Source of the DNA: CAZOEL01 sp964578835
Lineage (GTDB): Bacteria; Desulfobacterota; Syntrophobacteria; Syntrophobacterales; Syntrophobacteraceae
Length of the DNA stretch: 64,000 bases
NCBI GenBank assembly: GCA_964578835.1
Contig: CAZOEL010000019.1
Coordinates: 1-64,000 of the forward strand
Direction of reading: 5' to 3'
The notes under the pieces are model-generated. The model saw nothing but the letters and a program-made list of their open reading frames with translations, ran no database searches and had not been told where the DNA came from. Below, piece by piece: positions 35,225-44,050 of the stretch (position 1 is the stretch's first letter; each line of letters starts with the position of its first letter). A program made the translations under genes and the position numbers.

Positions 35225-36467
35225 CTCTTCCTCGATCCATGGCCTTTCTTTCAGCAAACATCAAATTTGCCTCGCCAGGGTTGAAATAGTAGCCAAAGCC
35301 GAAGGGCAAAGGCTTTATCTTCTTATCGGCCTTGTAAGTCGAGGCCAGAGTCTCCTGGTAATTCTGACTGAAAGCTGAAATCGGCTTGATGTAACGACCG
35401 TGGAATTGGAGGCTCCAGCGCGACGGCTCGAAGTATTTCAGCGGAATTCCCGAATCCTCCTGGACGATGTAGCGGCTCTGGTCCAGCACGAACTGCCTTG
35501 CGGTCGATACCTTGTCGTCGAACATCACGTACGAGGCGGACTTCATAAAAGTGGTGAAAGGCGCCAGTCCCCTAAGGAAGGAGAGAAATTTCCGGTTTCG
35601 ATCGAAGGACTTATTGGAAAGGTCAAGGCGAAAGTAGTAAATGGTTTGAGGGTGATTCCCTCCGGAACCGCCGGCGTCAAAGATAATGCGAATGCCCTGG
35701 ATGTTAGCGAGGTCCAGGTCCGTGGTCCCGAGGGCGGGAAATTCCCGAGCGGTGGTCCCGAGGGCGGGAAATTCCCGAACTTTTCCGTCCAGCCCCATGG
35801 CCCAGTAACGAACATCGAGCACCTGTGCGTTATTTCGCGCCAGCATGAATAAGAGAACGGGAAGAACGCCCTTTATTTCCGTTTTCTCAATCTCAGCGTC
35901 CATATGAGCGGAGATGAAATAGTTGATGTTCAGGAGGTCGCGGAGCGAATCTTTCATGGATTGAAAATAAGATTTGAACTGCCCATCGCTCATGGCCGCA
36001 AACTTGGGGATTTCTCCCAGCGTCTCCAGGGCGACCAGAACGTATGTCCGGGCTCGCGGGAAAAAAGCATGGACATTGGCGAAATCCGGCCCGCTGAAAG
36101 GATAGAAGACGGTGCGCTCCGATGAGGCGGCAGCCCCGAGCTCCCTCTCAGCCCACTGACGTTCGGGCATGAGCAGTCTTTTGTCCAGGTTTATCCAGTT
36201 TCGGTCGAAAAATCGGGAATACTCCACCCACGCCGGCCTGTTTTGAAATGCGGCCAATTCACCTTGCGGAACTGCCATTCCCGCGATGAACCGGGCGTAA
36301 TGGTTGTACACTCCGCCATGATCGGAGCTCTTCCCGGCTGGGATGGCCGGATTTTCAATAGCATGCGGCTGCCGGGCCGTCGAAAAATCGTTTATAGGGA
36401 AAAGCGTCAGCATCAATAGAACGGAGATTATCGCCCCGCCGTGCTGTTTGTTTCTGTCCAATATCAT
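35172..36467 (-). CDS. Exported protein of unknown function, with a 10-residue repeat
   Basis: A 431-residue protein with an N-terminal hydrophobic segment, GAIISVLLMLTLFPINDF, and no family I recognise. Sections such as RPAWVEYSRFFDRNWINLDK, MKSASYVMFDDKVSTARQFV and RWSLQFHGRYIKPISAFSQN suggest a folded periplasmic or surface protein. It contains a direct repeat, REFPALGTTA and REFPALGTTD, from a 30-base duplication. The gene overlaps the downstream lactamase-like gene by 53 bases, so they are cotranscribed and may act together at the envelope. A related protein of the same length cannot be named from sequence alone. Confidence 0.6.
   Translation of the reverse strand: MILDRNKQHGGAIISVLLMLTLFPINDFSTARQPHAIENPAIPAGKSSDHGGVYNHYARFIAGMAVPQGELAAFQNRPAWVEYSRFFDRNWINLDKRLLMPERQWAERELGAAASSERTVFYPFSGPDFANVHAFFPRARTYVLVALETLGEIPKFAAMSDGQFKSYFQSMKDSLRDLLNINYFISAHMDAEIEKTEIKGVLPVLLFMLARNNAQVLDVRYWAMGLDGKVREFPALGTTAREFPALGTTDLDLANIQGIRIIFDAGGSGGNHPQTIYYFRLDLSNKSFDRNRKFLSFLRGLAPFTTFMKSASYVMFDDKVSTARQFVLDQSRYIVQEDSGIPLKYFEPSRWSLQFHGRYIKPISAFSQNYQETLASTYKADKKIKPLPFGFGYYFNPGEANLMFAERKAMDRGRDEATFNNSDGKHFLYDN
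35722..35781. repeat. 30-bp tandem duplication
   Basis: GTGGTCCCGAGGGCGGGAAA begins each of two 30-base units (35722-35751 and 35752-35781), differing at two positions. It adds ten residues to the exported protein without breaking the frame. Confidence 0.9.
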
Positions 36468-37007
36468 TCCTTCTCCTCCTGGAGTAAATCAGATTGGCTT
36501 TGCCTGTTCAGAAGCCATTTATAATGAGCCCATAAAGATGCGACTGTTATGAGGCAAAATGCGGAAGGCAAAGGCCTTTGGATAACGAGGCGGCAAAGCA
36601 TCGGCTTTTCAGGAAATGAATTCCCGACCACGCCTCTAACGATTAAAACCTTGCCATGAATACCAGAAAGCCGGTCTAATTGATATAGGCATAAGAACGA
36701 TCAATCAAGAGCAAAGACCGATACCTCCCGTCGGAACCCTCCCCGGTTGGCCTCAATGCGTCCTTAGCCTTTTCGACGGGCTTTGCATAATCGGGTGCTT
36801 CACCTCACGGTATCGGTCCGTCCAAATCTGCTCATCGCATCAATACTTGATAGTTGGCTTCGGATGATGGATACTAAAAAGCCTATGGGTGCTGTTTCCG
36901 TGGGCGCGGCCGTGATTATTTCGCAGATTGGAAGGAAAAAATATGGAATTGAGAATTCTTCCATTTAGAACTGTTAGATAGCTTGAGACAAAGAGGAGTC
37001 GCAGCAT
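36468..37007. other. Intergenic between divergent genes
   Basis: 540 bases separating the - strand exported-protein gene from threonine synthase. No recognisable gene or RNA structure was found; it must contain promoters for both. Confidence 0.4.
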
Positions 37008-38510
37008 ATGAAAGTCGACCAGTTTCCTACTGAAATTCAACCCTACCTGGTTCCAAGTCCGAGCGGAGAGTATTGTTATGAATGTTTTAGCTGCGGCCGC
37101 GAGTACGGGGTTGATCGGTTGCTCTATACCTGTCCCGAATGCAACAGTGTTTTGCTCATTCGAGATCGACAGTGGGAGCGGCTCAAAGCTATGCCGGGCT
37201 CATTTTGGCGGAAGATCTTCGATTACCGGAGCATGCTCACGATGTCGGGGCTTTCCGGAATTTACCGCTACCATGAGATGATCGGCTCGATCATTCCCGT
37301 CGAAGACATTATTTACCTGGGGGAAGGTCATACGCCGATAATAGCCGCTAACGACAAGCTCAAAAACTGGGTTGGAATGTCCTTCTACTTCAAGAACGAC
37401 GGCCAAAACCCGAGCGCTTCCTTCAAAGACCGAGGCATGGCCAGCGCATTCAGTTATCTGAATTATCTGGTGAAAAGCCAGGGCCTGAGCGATGTCCTTG
37501 CAATTTGCGCGTCCACCGGCGACACATCGGCTTCGGCTGCGCTCTACGCTTCGTACCTGGTAGAGGGCGTCAAATCCGCGGTCCTGCTGCCTCATGGAAA
37601 GGTCACGCCCCAGCAGTTGGGTCAGCCTCTGGGCAGTGGAGCCAAAGTGATTGAAATTCCGGGGGTGTTCGATGACTGCATGAAGATCGTTGAGTATCTT
37701 TCGGAGCACTTTTCCGTAGCGCTAATGAATTCAAAGAACGCCTGGCGAATTCTGGGACAGGAGTCTTACAGCTACGAAATTGCCCAGACTTTCGATTACG
37801 AAGTGGGCGATTTAACGATTGTCGCGCCGATCGGAAACGCCGGGAACATCACCGCCGTGCTCCAGGGCTTTCTCAAGCTTCACGATCTTGGCGTCATTAC
37901 CGCGCTTCCATCTGTAATCGGCGTGCAATCGGAGCATGCAAATCCTGTTTTCCTCTACTACCTGGAGCCCGACTCCCAAAAACGTCGCTTCCAGCCCGTG
38001 ACCGTGCGCGCAAGCGTCGCCCAGGCGGCGATGATCGGTAATCCGGTTTCCATGCCCCGCGTTGTGCGTCTTGTGGAGCAGTACCGGGGTTTGGCAGGCG
38101 AGGACGCAGTGAGGATGGTGGAGGTGAGCGAGCAGGAAATCATGGATTCCATGCTCACAGCCAATCGAAACGGTCATATCGCCTGCACTCAGGGAGGCGA
38201 GTGTCTTGCAGGCCTTCATAAGGCCGTTCGGAGCAAGATGATCGATCCGGGTCGAAGAGCTGTTTTGGATGCCACCGCTCACGCCTTGAAATTTGCTGGT
38301 TTTCAGGAAAAGTATTTCACCGATTCTTTTGAACCGGAATTCGAAGTCGCCCCAAAGAAGGAGCTTCAAAATGCGCCCTATTTTGTCGAGCCTCCTGAGG
38401 GGATGCCTCGCCCAATGCAGGGAAAGCCGCTTGGCGAGAGAGAATTCCAGACTTTTGTGGAATATACGGCTAAAGCTGTCGCAAATTTGCTGGGCCTGAA
38501 GGGGCGATAG
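37008..38510 (+). CDS. thrC: Threonine synthase
   Basis: A PLP enzyme of 500 residues converting O-phosphohomoserine to threonine. An N-terminal zinc ribbon, CFSCGREYGVDRLLYTCPEC, precedes the catalytic part. The PLP lysine lies in NPSASFKDRGMASAFSYLN, the phosphate-binding loop is APIGNAGNITAVLQGF, and the substrate segment is ICASTGDTSASAAL. Zinc-ribbon forms are typical of the long class II-like enzymes in Desulfobacterota. AGAGGAG lies nine bases before the ATG at 37008. A carbonic anhydrase follows in the same direction. The zinc ribbon could also have been lost in other lineages, but here it is intact. Confidence 0.93.
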   Translation: MKVDQFPTEIQPYLVPSPSGEYCYECFSCGREYGVDRLLYTCPECNSVLLIRDRQWERLKAMPGSFWRKIFDYRSMLTMSGLSGIYRYHEMIGSIIPVEDIIYLGEGHTPIIAANDKLKNWVGMSFYFKNDGQNPSASFKDRGMASAFSYLNYLVKSQGLSDVLAICASTGDTSASAALYASYLVEGVKSAVLLPHGKVTPQQLGQPLGSGAKVIEIPGVFDDCMKIVEYLSEHFSVALMNSKNAWRILGQESYSYEIAQTFDYEVGDLTIVAPIGNAGNITAVLQGFLKLHDLGVITALPSVIGVQSEHANPVFLYYLEPDSQKRRFQPVTVRASVAQAAMIGNPVSMPRVVRLVEQYRGLAGEDAVRMVEVSEQEIMDSMLTANRNGHIACTQGGECLAGLHKAVRSKMIDPGRRAVLDATAHALKFAGFQEKYFTDSFEPEFEVAPKKELQNAPYFVEPPEGMPRPMQGKPLGEREFQTFVEYTAKAVANLLGLKGR

Positions 38511-38658
38511 TCGAGGAGAGGTGACAGAGGTAAGAAGTCAGAAGCCGGAAATCGTGAATGAGTCATGGTCGTCAAGGCGAAGCGGCTTCCGAAGGTCGCC
38601 CGCGGCAGATGCGGGCGATGAAGAAAATAATGAGACGCAGCGCGTGCTGGAGGAAAGA

Positions 38659-39216
38659 ATGACCGGTATTTTGCCTTTTAGGGACAAGTTTCCAGAGCTT
38701 GGGGAAGATGTTTATATCGCTCCGGGAGCGTGGGTGATAGGGGATGTGGTAATCGGGGACCGCAGCAGCATTTGGTTCAATACCGTCGTGCGCGGAGATG
38801 TGCATTATGTGCGCATTGGGTCTGAGACCAATATCCAGGACAACAGCACTTTACATGTGACCAGGAAGAAATTCCCGCTTGAAATGGGAAACCGGATTGT
38901 GGTCGGCCACAGGGTGATATTGCACGGGTGTGTCGTGGAGGACGATTGTCTGATCGGCATGGGCGCCGTCATTATGGACGGGGCGAGGATCGGGAGCGGC
39001 TCCATTATCGGGGCCGGGTCGGTTGTGACTCCCGGCATGATTGTCCCGCCGGAATCGTTGGTCTTGGGGACGCCGGCCGCTGTCAAAAGAAAAGTATCCG
39101 ACGACGAGCGCGAGCAAATCAAAGAGGGCGTATCGAACTATCTTGAAGTTACGGCATTTTACTTGAATCCGGAGCCGACATTCGGCGCCAAAAAGGTTAA
39201 AGGGTTCTTGGGATAG
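38659..39216 (+). CDS. Gamma-class carbonic anhydrase-like hexapeptide protein
   Basis: A 185-residue left-handed beta-helix protein of the Cam/YrdA type. Repeats are seen from VYIAPGAWVIGDVVIGDRSS onward, and metal ligands in NSTLHVTRKKFPLEMG, VVGHRVILHGCVVEDD, with three histidines in the positions of the trimer metal site. The start at 38659 has GGAGG six bases upstream; an earlier start at 38521 would prepend 46 residues of low-complexity text not found in the family. YrdA-type members may be carbonic anhydrases or acyltransferase-like; catalytic activity is not shown by sequence. Confidence 0.85.
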   Translation: MTGILPFRDKFPELGEDVYIAPGAWVIGDVVIGDRSSIWFNTVVRGDVHYVRIGSETNIQDNSTLHVTRKKFPLEMGNRIVVGHRVILHGCVVEDDCLIGMGAVIMDGARIGSGSIIGAGSVVTPGMIVPPESLVLGTPAAVKRKVSDDEREQIKEGVSNYLEVTAFYLNPEPTFGAKKVKGFLG

Positions 39217-39399
39217 CAAGGCGATGGGGCGGTTCTGAACCGATGGGCGGCCCAGGCGCCAGGTTGCCCGGGTGCGAGCCATAAGAGGCTCCGTTTCCTG
39301 TTGCTTGTCAGAAGCCCCTCTTGCCCTTCGGGCGCGGGCGACCAGTTGCCCGCGCCACCCAAAACCAGATTGTTCAGGTTGTTTTTTTTTGCAGCCTTC

Positions 39400-39657
39400 T
39401 TAGCTCTTGATCCATTTGCTGCTGGGATTAACGGCAAGGGGCGCATCTTCTTCAATTGGAGATAGCGTTTCAAGGACTCCTCGTTGCATCAACTCCTCGG
39501 CCGCCATCGCGAGGCTTTTGATGTCCCCGTTCCATTTGGTGAGAGCGAGGCTCAATGTCGGCGTTTCTCCTTGATCGAGAAAGGCGCACAATAGAATGTA
39601 GAGGGAAGTGGCTTCTACACTTGCCTGCATGTCAAAGATAGCGCGGTCCATGTGCAT
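39400..39657 (-). CDS. Small conserved protein, unknown function
   Basis: An 85-residue, mostly helical protein. The start at 39657 (MHMDRAIFDMQASVEATSLY) is preferred because CAGGAGGA precedes it. It has AEELMQRGVLETLSPIEEDA and ends KWIKS. The helix pattern resembles a winged-helix-like or regulatory mini-domain, but I cannot name a family. It is transcribed away from the sigma54 activator, 293 bases apart, and the A/T-rich gap between them probably holds both promoters. Confidence 0.6.
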   Translation of the reverse strand: MHMDRAIFDMQASVEATSLYILLCAFLDQGETPTLSLALTKWNGDIKSLAMAAEELMQRGVLETLSPIEEDAPLAVNPSSKWIKS

Positions 39658-39878
39658 GGATTTTTCCTCCTGCAAATTTCAGTTCAGTAGTTTCGGGCAA
39701 TAAAGTCTTCGAGCATATTCCATACTCATTTTCGAATATAAACAGCGGGCGCACCGTAACAAAGACCACCTTTTCTGTCAACGGACGCGGAGTTGCGCCG
39801 TCCGGGCGGGTTGCGCCGGAAACTGAGCTCTTATTGTAATCTGAGCGCTCATCTTGAATAAACCGGTCAAGAAATTAG

Positions 39879-39892
39879 TGACATTTTTGTCA
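39879..39892. promoter_or_regulatory. Possible operator TGACA-TTTT-TGTCA
   Basis: A perfect inverted repeat TGACA and TGTCA spaced by TTTT lies 59 bases before the activator start. The following TAATGAGATAAT is a possible -10 region. It may bind a regulator; which one is unknown. Confidence 0.4.
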
Positions 39893-39950
39893 TAATGAGA
39901 TAATAGCTCCAGGAAAATTTACGGGAGGCCATTAACGAAAAGAAGTGACG

Positions 39951-41474
39951 ATGGGGAACTATAGTTATCTTGAACTGAGATCATTGCATGAGATTGCGAG
40001 AGTGCTCTCCAGAACGGATGAGTTGAAAGACCAGCTCTCGCAGACGTTGGACATCCTCAGCACCTGGCTGGGCATGGAGCGGGGCATGGTTTCCGTTCTC
40101 GACCTGCAGACGGGTGAAGCCTGGTTGGATGTGGCCAGAGGCGTTGACGTGGAGACTGGAAAGATCAGTTATCGTCCGGGCGAGGGAATCACGGGAAAAG
40201 TGGCCCAGACGGGGCGTCCGATGGCGATCGCCAACCTCGGGAACGAAACTCTTTTTCTCGACCGCACCGGGGCTCGCAAGTCTTTGAATCGTGCGGAACT
40301 GGCTTTTCTCTGCGTCCCGATCTTCTACCAGGGGCTGGTGGTCGGAGTGCTCTCCGCTGATAAACTGGCCCATCAAGTGGAGGATTCCGATAAGGAGATC
40401 GATATCCTCAGCGCCGTTGCGGAGCTTCTCGGCAAGGTGGTGCATTTCCGAGCCGTTGAAGAGGAAAACTTGCGCTTGCGCCGCATGTTGGCCGAAGCGA
40501 AGCGCCCGATGACCAACATCATCGGTCGATCCAAAGTCGTCCAGGAAGTGTTGCGTCTGATCGATCAGGTGGCGGATACCAACACGACGGTTTTGATCAA
40601 CGGGGAAACAGGGACGGGCAAGGAGCTTGTGGCCAAGGCCATTCACGAAAACAGTCGGCGACGGAAAGGGCCGATGGTTCAAGTCAACTGTGCGGCCATG
40701 CCCGATACGCTTCTTGAAAGCGAGCTCTTCGGACATGAAAAAGGCGCTTTCACGGGAGCCATTTCCAGGAGGCGAGGGCGGTTCGAAGAGGCCCAGGGAG
40801 GAACCATCTTCCTCGACGAAGTAGGGGAGCTTTCACCGATCGCGCAGGCGAAGCTGCTCAGAGTCCTGCAGGAGAGAGAGTTCCAGCCTCTGGGATCTCC
40901 CAGGACGGTCAAAGTGGATGTGCGGGTGGTTACCGCAACCAACAAGGACCTTGAAAAAGAGGTCGCGGAAGGATCGTTCCGTTCGGATCTTTTCTACCGG
41001 CTCAACGTATTTCCGATTTTTCTACCTCCCCTCAGGGACCGGGGGCCGGACATCCTTCTCCTGGCGGATTATTTCGTGATCAAATACGCCAAGGAATTTG
41101 GCAAGGACCTGAAGCGGATTTCTACGAGCGCAATCGACATGCTCATGTCCTATCACTGGCCTGGAAACGTGCGCGAGCTCGAGAACTGCGTCGAGCGCGC
41201 CGTGCTGCTGGCCAATGGAGAAGCGATCGAGGCGTGGCACCTGCCGCCTACTCTTCAGATGAAGCCAACGGGCAATCAGACGATCAGCCGCGGCAAAATG
41301 GAAGCCCTTGTGAGCGCTTTCGAAAGGGATCTCATCACGGACGCCCTCAAAGATGTTCGAGGCAATCAGTCGCAAGCCGCCAGACTTCTGGGAACCACCA
41401 AAAGAATTATTCAATACAAGGTGGAGAAGTACGGAATCGATCCAAAACGTTTTCGCAGTAAAGCAAGCGCTTGA
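39951..41474 (+). CDS. Sigma54-dependent activator, GAF-AAA-Fis
   Basis: A 507-residue transcription activator. Residues 1-175 are a GAF domain; residues about 195-420 an AAA+ domain with the Walker A loop GETGTGKELVAKAIHE, the sigma54 contact motif GAFTGA, and FLDEVGELS; the C-terminus is a Fis-type helix-turn-helix, GNQSQAARLLGTTKRIIQYK. This NifA/NtrC-like layout, but with a GAF input, senses small ligands or PII. It is followed by nadE, glnB, glnD and glnA, the last with a sigma54 promoter. That makes it the natural activator of nitrogen genes here, though binding is inferred. The start at 39951 is chosen over the GTG six bases earlier. Confidence 0.92.
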   Translation: MGNYSYLELRSLHEIARVLSRTDELKDQLSQTLDILSTWLGMERGMVSVLDLQTGEAWLDVARGVDVETGKISYRPGEGITGKVAQTGRPMAIANLGNETLFLDRTGARKSLNRAELAFLCVPIFYQGLVVGVLSADKLAHQVEDSDKEIDILSAVAELLGKVVHFRAVEEENLRLRRMLAEAKRPMTNIIGRSKVVQEVLRLIDQVADTNTTVLINGETGTGKELVAKAIHENSRRRKGPMVQVNCAAMPDTLLESELFGHEKGAFTGAISRRRGRFEEAQGGTIFLDEVGELSPIAQAKLLRVLQEREFQPLGSPRTVKVDVRVVTATNKDLEKEVAEGSFRSDLFYRLNVFPIFLPPLRDRGPDILLLADYFVIKYAKEFGKDLKRISTSAIDMLMSYHWPGNVRELENCVERAVLLANGEAIEAWHLPPTLQMKPTGNQTISRGKMEALVSAFERDLITDALKDVRGNQSQAARLLGTTKRIIQYKVEKYGIDPKRFRSKASA

Positions 41475-41824
41475 TCCGGAAACCATTGCGGGATCTTCAT
41501 TTGAACGATGGAGCCAACTGCCTTGACCGGAGGACGCTTTCCCCGACACTGTCGACTTTGACCGTCAACGCTGCTCTGACAAAGGCCGAAAGCCTGAATG
41601 TATGACGCCTTAAGGGTTCCGGTTTTCTCGGAAGCAGCGTTGAGCCGGTCATCATTGCCGCCTTCCGCTTCTCTCTTAGCCATCCTTCGTGGAATATGGC
41701 ATCGCAATGGAATGGATTTTGCCCATTGAATAAGAGCCGACATGATTTCTGATTCTTTTTGCGCCGATTGGCTCGATAGCTCGATTGGCGCGTTCTATTA
41801 GCCTTATCCGGGCAGGAGGAGGAA
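41475..41824. other. Intergenic before nadE
   Basis: 350 bases with no recognisable gene. No sigma54 -24/-12 pair with correct spacing could be found; TTGGCGCG near 41785 is too far from the next GC. Confidence 0.4.
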
Positions 41825-43465
41825 ATGCGAATCGCATTAGCGCAAATCGATCCTTTCATAGGCGATTTTGCGGGCAACACGGCAAAGATCATCGCCTCTA
41901 TAGAACGGGCAAAGAAGGAAGGGTGCGATCTGGCAGTTTTTCCGGAGATGGCTCTGACGGGCTATCCACCCAGGGATCTTCTCGACAAGGCGAGCTTTGT
42001 CAACTCGAGCAAGCGTTTCTGGCCCGGGATTTCTGCAGCCAGCCAGGGGATAGGCGTCATCTGCGGCGCTGTGGACCTTAATGAGGCGAGCGTCGGAAAG
42101 CCCTATCACAATACCGCTTTATTCTTTTTGGACGGCGCCCTCAAAGCTGCTTATCACAAGAGGCTGCTTCCCTCCTACGATGTCTTCGATGAGGAGCGCT
42201 ACTTCGAGCCCGGAACGGAAGCCTATTGGGTAGACTTCAAAGGGGAGCGGCTGGGCGTCACTATTTGTGAAGATATATGGAATGTGACCGATTATCTACC
42301 CCGTCCACTCTATCGTTGCGACCCGGTCTGCGAGCTGAAAAACGAATCGGTGAAGATTCTCATCAACATATCCGCATCGCCGTTTCATTTGGGAAAGGCG
42401 TCCTGGGTGGGGCATCTTCTCGAAGCCCACGCGGTCGGGTTCGGTATGCAGGTCGTGTACGTGAACCAGGTGGGGGGCAATGATGAGCTTGTCTTCCAGG
42501 GGCGCAGCATGGTCTTTGACGAAACCGGAAAGCTGGTGGCGAGTGGCGCTGATTTTGAAGAGGATTTCATTATCTATGATAGTCTGGCTCATAAGGGCGA
42601 CCTTCATTCCTCCGATTTGGATCATGTCTCGGAAGTGCGCGACGCTCTGGTCCTGGGTCTCCGCGATTATGCGAGGAAATGCGGGTTCAAAAAAGCCGTG
42701 CTGGGGTTGAGCGGTGGGGTCGATTCAGCTTTGGTGGCATGTCTGGCCGTTCTGGCTCTGGGCTCGAAGAATGTTCTCGGTGTTGGAATGCCTGGTCCGT
42801 ACAATGCGCCGGAGAGTCTGTCCGATGCCGAGGAGTTGGCGAGACGGCTCAATATTTCTTTTGAAACGGTTCCAATCTCAGAGCTTTTCGAGTCTGCTCT
42901 AAACACGTTTGCTCCAGTGTTCGGGGACCTTCCGCAGGATGTGACCGAAGAAAACCTGCAGGCGCGACTGCGCGGATTGATTCTCATGGGCCTCTCGAAC
43001 AAGTTTCATCGTTTGCTGCTCAGCACGGGCAACAAATCCGAGCTTGCGGTGGGTTACTGCACTTTATACGGCGATATGAACGGCGGGCTCGCTGTTTTGG
43101 GAGACGTCCCTAAAACTCTTGTTTACGATTTGGCCCGTAAGTTGAATGAGCAGTATGATTGGATTCCGGAGAGGATTCTCACGCGGGCTCCTTCCGCAGA
43201 GCTTCGGCCCGATCAGACGGATCAGGACACCCTGCCGCCCTACGAGACGTTGGACGCCATTCTTGCGGCGTACGTAGAAAAACGTTTGCCGGCTTCGGAA
43301 ATCGTGGCGCAAGGTTGGCCGCCCGAGATGGTTCGTTGGGTGATCGAACGAGTGGATCGGAACGAGTACAAGCGTTGGCAGGCGCCCCCCGTGCTCAGGG
43401 TTACGGCTAAAGCCTTTGGAACCGGGCGTAGACAGCCCATAGCTCAGGGCTTTAGAGAAGACTGA
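41825..43465 (+). CDS. nadE: Glutamine-dependent NAD+ synthetase
   Basis: A two-domain enzyme of 546 residues that forms NAD+ from nicotinate adenine dinucleotide with glutamine as nitrogen source. The N-terminal nitrilase-like amidase has the E-K-C triad region: FPEMALTGYPPRDLLD, AYHKRLLPSYDVFDE and GVTICEDIWNV. The synthetase domain starts after about residue 270, with the ATP loop VLGLSGGVDSALVACLAVLA, then LLSTGNKSELAVGYCTLYGD. The start at 41825 has GGAGGAGGAAA. It precedes glnB by 78 bases. Because the enzyme uses glutamine, its place with PII, GlnD and GlnA links NAD supply to nitrogen state. Confidence 0.95.
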   Translation: MRIALAQIDPFIGDFAGNTAKIIASIERAKKEGCDLAVFPEMALTGYPPRDLLDKASFVNSSKRFWPGISAASQGIGVICGAVDLNEASVGKPYHNTALFFLDGALKAAYHKRLLPSYDVFDEERYFEPGTEAYWVDFKGERLGVTICEDIWNVTDYLPRPLYRCDPVCELKNESVKILINISASPFHLGKASWVGHLLEAHAVGFGMQVVYVNQVGGNDELVFQGRSMVFDETGKLVASGADFEEDFIIYDSLAHKGDLHSSDLDHVSEVRDALVLGLRDYARKCGFKKAVLGLSGGVDSALVACLAVLALGSKNVLGVGMPGPYNAPESLSDAEELARRLNISFETVPISELFESALNTFAPVFGDLPQDVTEENLQARLRGLILMGLSNKFHRLLLSTGNKSELAVGYCTLYGDMNGGLAVLGDVPKTLVYDLARKLNEQYDWIPERILTRAPSAELRPDQTDQDTLPPYETLDAILAAYVEKRLPASEIVAQGWPPEMVRWVIERVDRNEYKRWQAPPVLRVTAKAFGTGRRQPIAQGFRED

Positions 43466-43543
43466 CGCCGCGTGGGCGGGAAAAGGCTTAAAGAGACTTT
43501 ATTTGATTCGGCGCGATCTGCGCTCATCGGAGGAAGAGGGTAA

Positions 43544-43882
43544 ATGAAAAAAATAGAATCAATTATCAAACCGTTCAAGCTGGACGATGTCAAAGAAAAA
43601 CTTACCGGGCTGGGCATCAAGGGTATGACTGTCACTGAAGTTCGGGGATTCGGACGCCAGAAGGGACATACGGAGATCTACCGTGGGGCCGAATATGTGG
43701 TGGACTTTCTGCCCAAAATCAAGATCGAGTTGGTGGTTTCGGACGATCAGGTGGCCGAAGTCGTGGACGTTATACGGAGCGCGGCGAACACCGGCAAGAT
43801 AGGCGATGGCAAGATTTTTGTTCTCCCCGTAGATGAATGCGTTCGGATCAGAACGGGGGAATCGGGAGAACAGGCGCTCTAG
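43544..43882 (+). CDS. glnB: PII nitrogen regulatory protein
   Basis: A 112-residue PII protein that reads 2-oxoglutarate and ATP and signals nitrogen state. The trimer fold starts MKKIESIIKPFKLDDVKEKL, the T loop has Tyr51 in the UTase site RGAEYVVDFLP, and the ATP/2OG segments TEVRGFGRQKGHTEIYRG and TGKIGDGKIFVLPVDEC are complete. Tyr51 is the uridylylation site of GlnD, encoded directly downstream. AGGAAGAGG precedes the ATG. An amtB gene, usual next to glnK, is absent, supporting glnB naming. Confidence 0.95.
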   Translation: MKKIESIIKPFKLDDVKEKLTGLGIKGMTVTEVRGFGRQKGHTEIYRGAEYVVDFLPKIKIELVVSDDQVAEVVDVIRSAANTGKIGDGKIFVLPVDECVRIRTGESGEQAL

Positions 43883-43944
43883 TGGGTTGTCCACATTATT
43901 TCTTCGGGTCGAGAAGGCGGAAGCTGGAGCTTCCTTATCAATTG

Positions 43945-43997
43945 CGTTCCCAAGCTCCAGCTTCTTCCTCTCGTTCCCAAGCTCCAGCTTGGGAACG
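43945..43997. repeat. Direct and inverted copies of CGTTCCCAAGCTCCAGCTT
   Basis: CGTTCCCAAGCTCCAGCTT occurs at 43945-43963 and again at 43972-43990; the second copy continues into AGCTTGGGAACG, forming a 26-nt palindrome at 43972-43997. AGCTCCAGCTTC recurs just before the glnD start. It is a small palindromic repeat filling the glnB-glnD gap and may act on the mRNA between the two genes. Confidence 0.85.
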
Positions 43998-44050
43998 CAA
44001 CTGATTGAGAAGCTCCAGCTTCTCCCCCGGCGCTTCGCACAAGGTATTCC

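Noticed and set aside
39240..39360. GC-rich inverted repeats (GGGCGACCAGTTGCCCGCGCC)
   Set aside because: Short and not matching the other repeat families; likely minor palindromic spacer.
41780..41805. Sigma54-like TTGGCGCG before nadE
   Set aside because: The GC element is two bases too far away.
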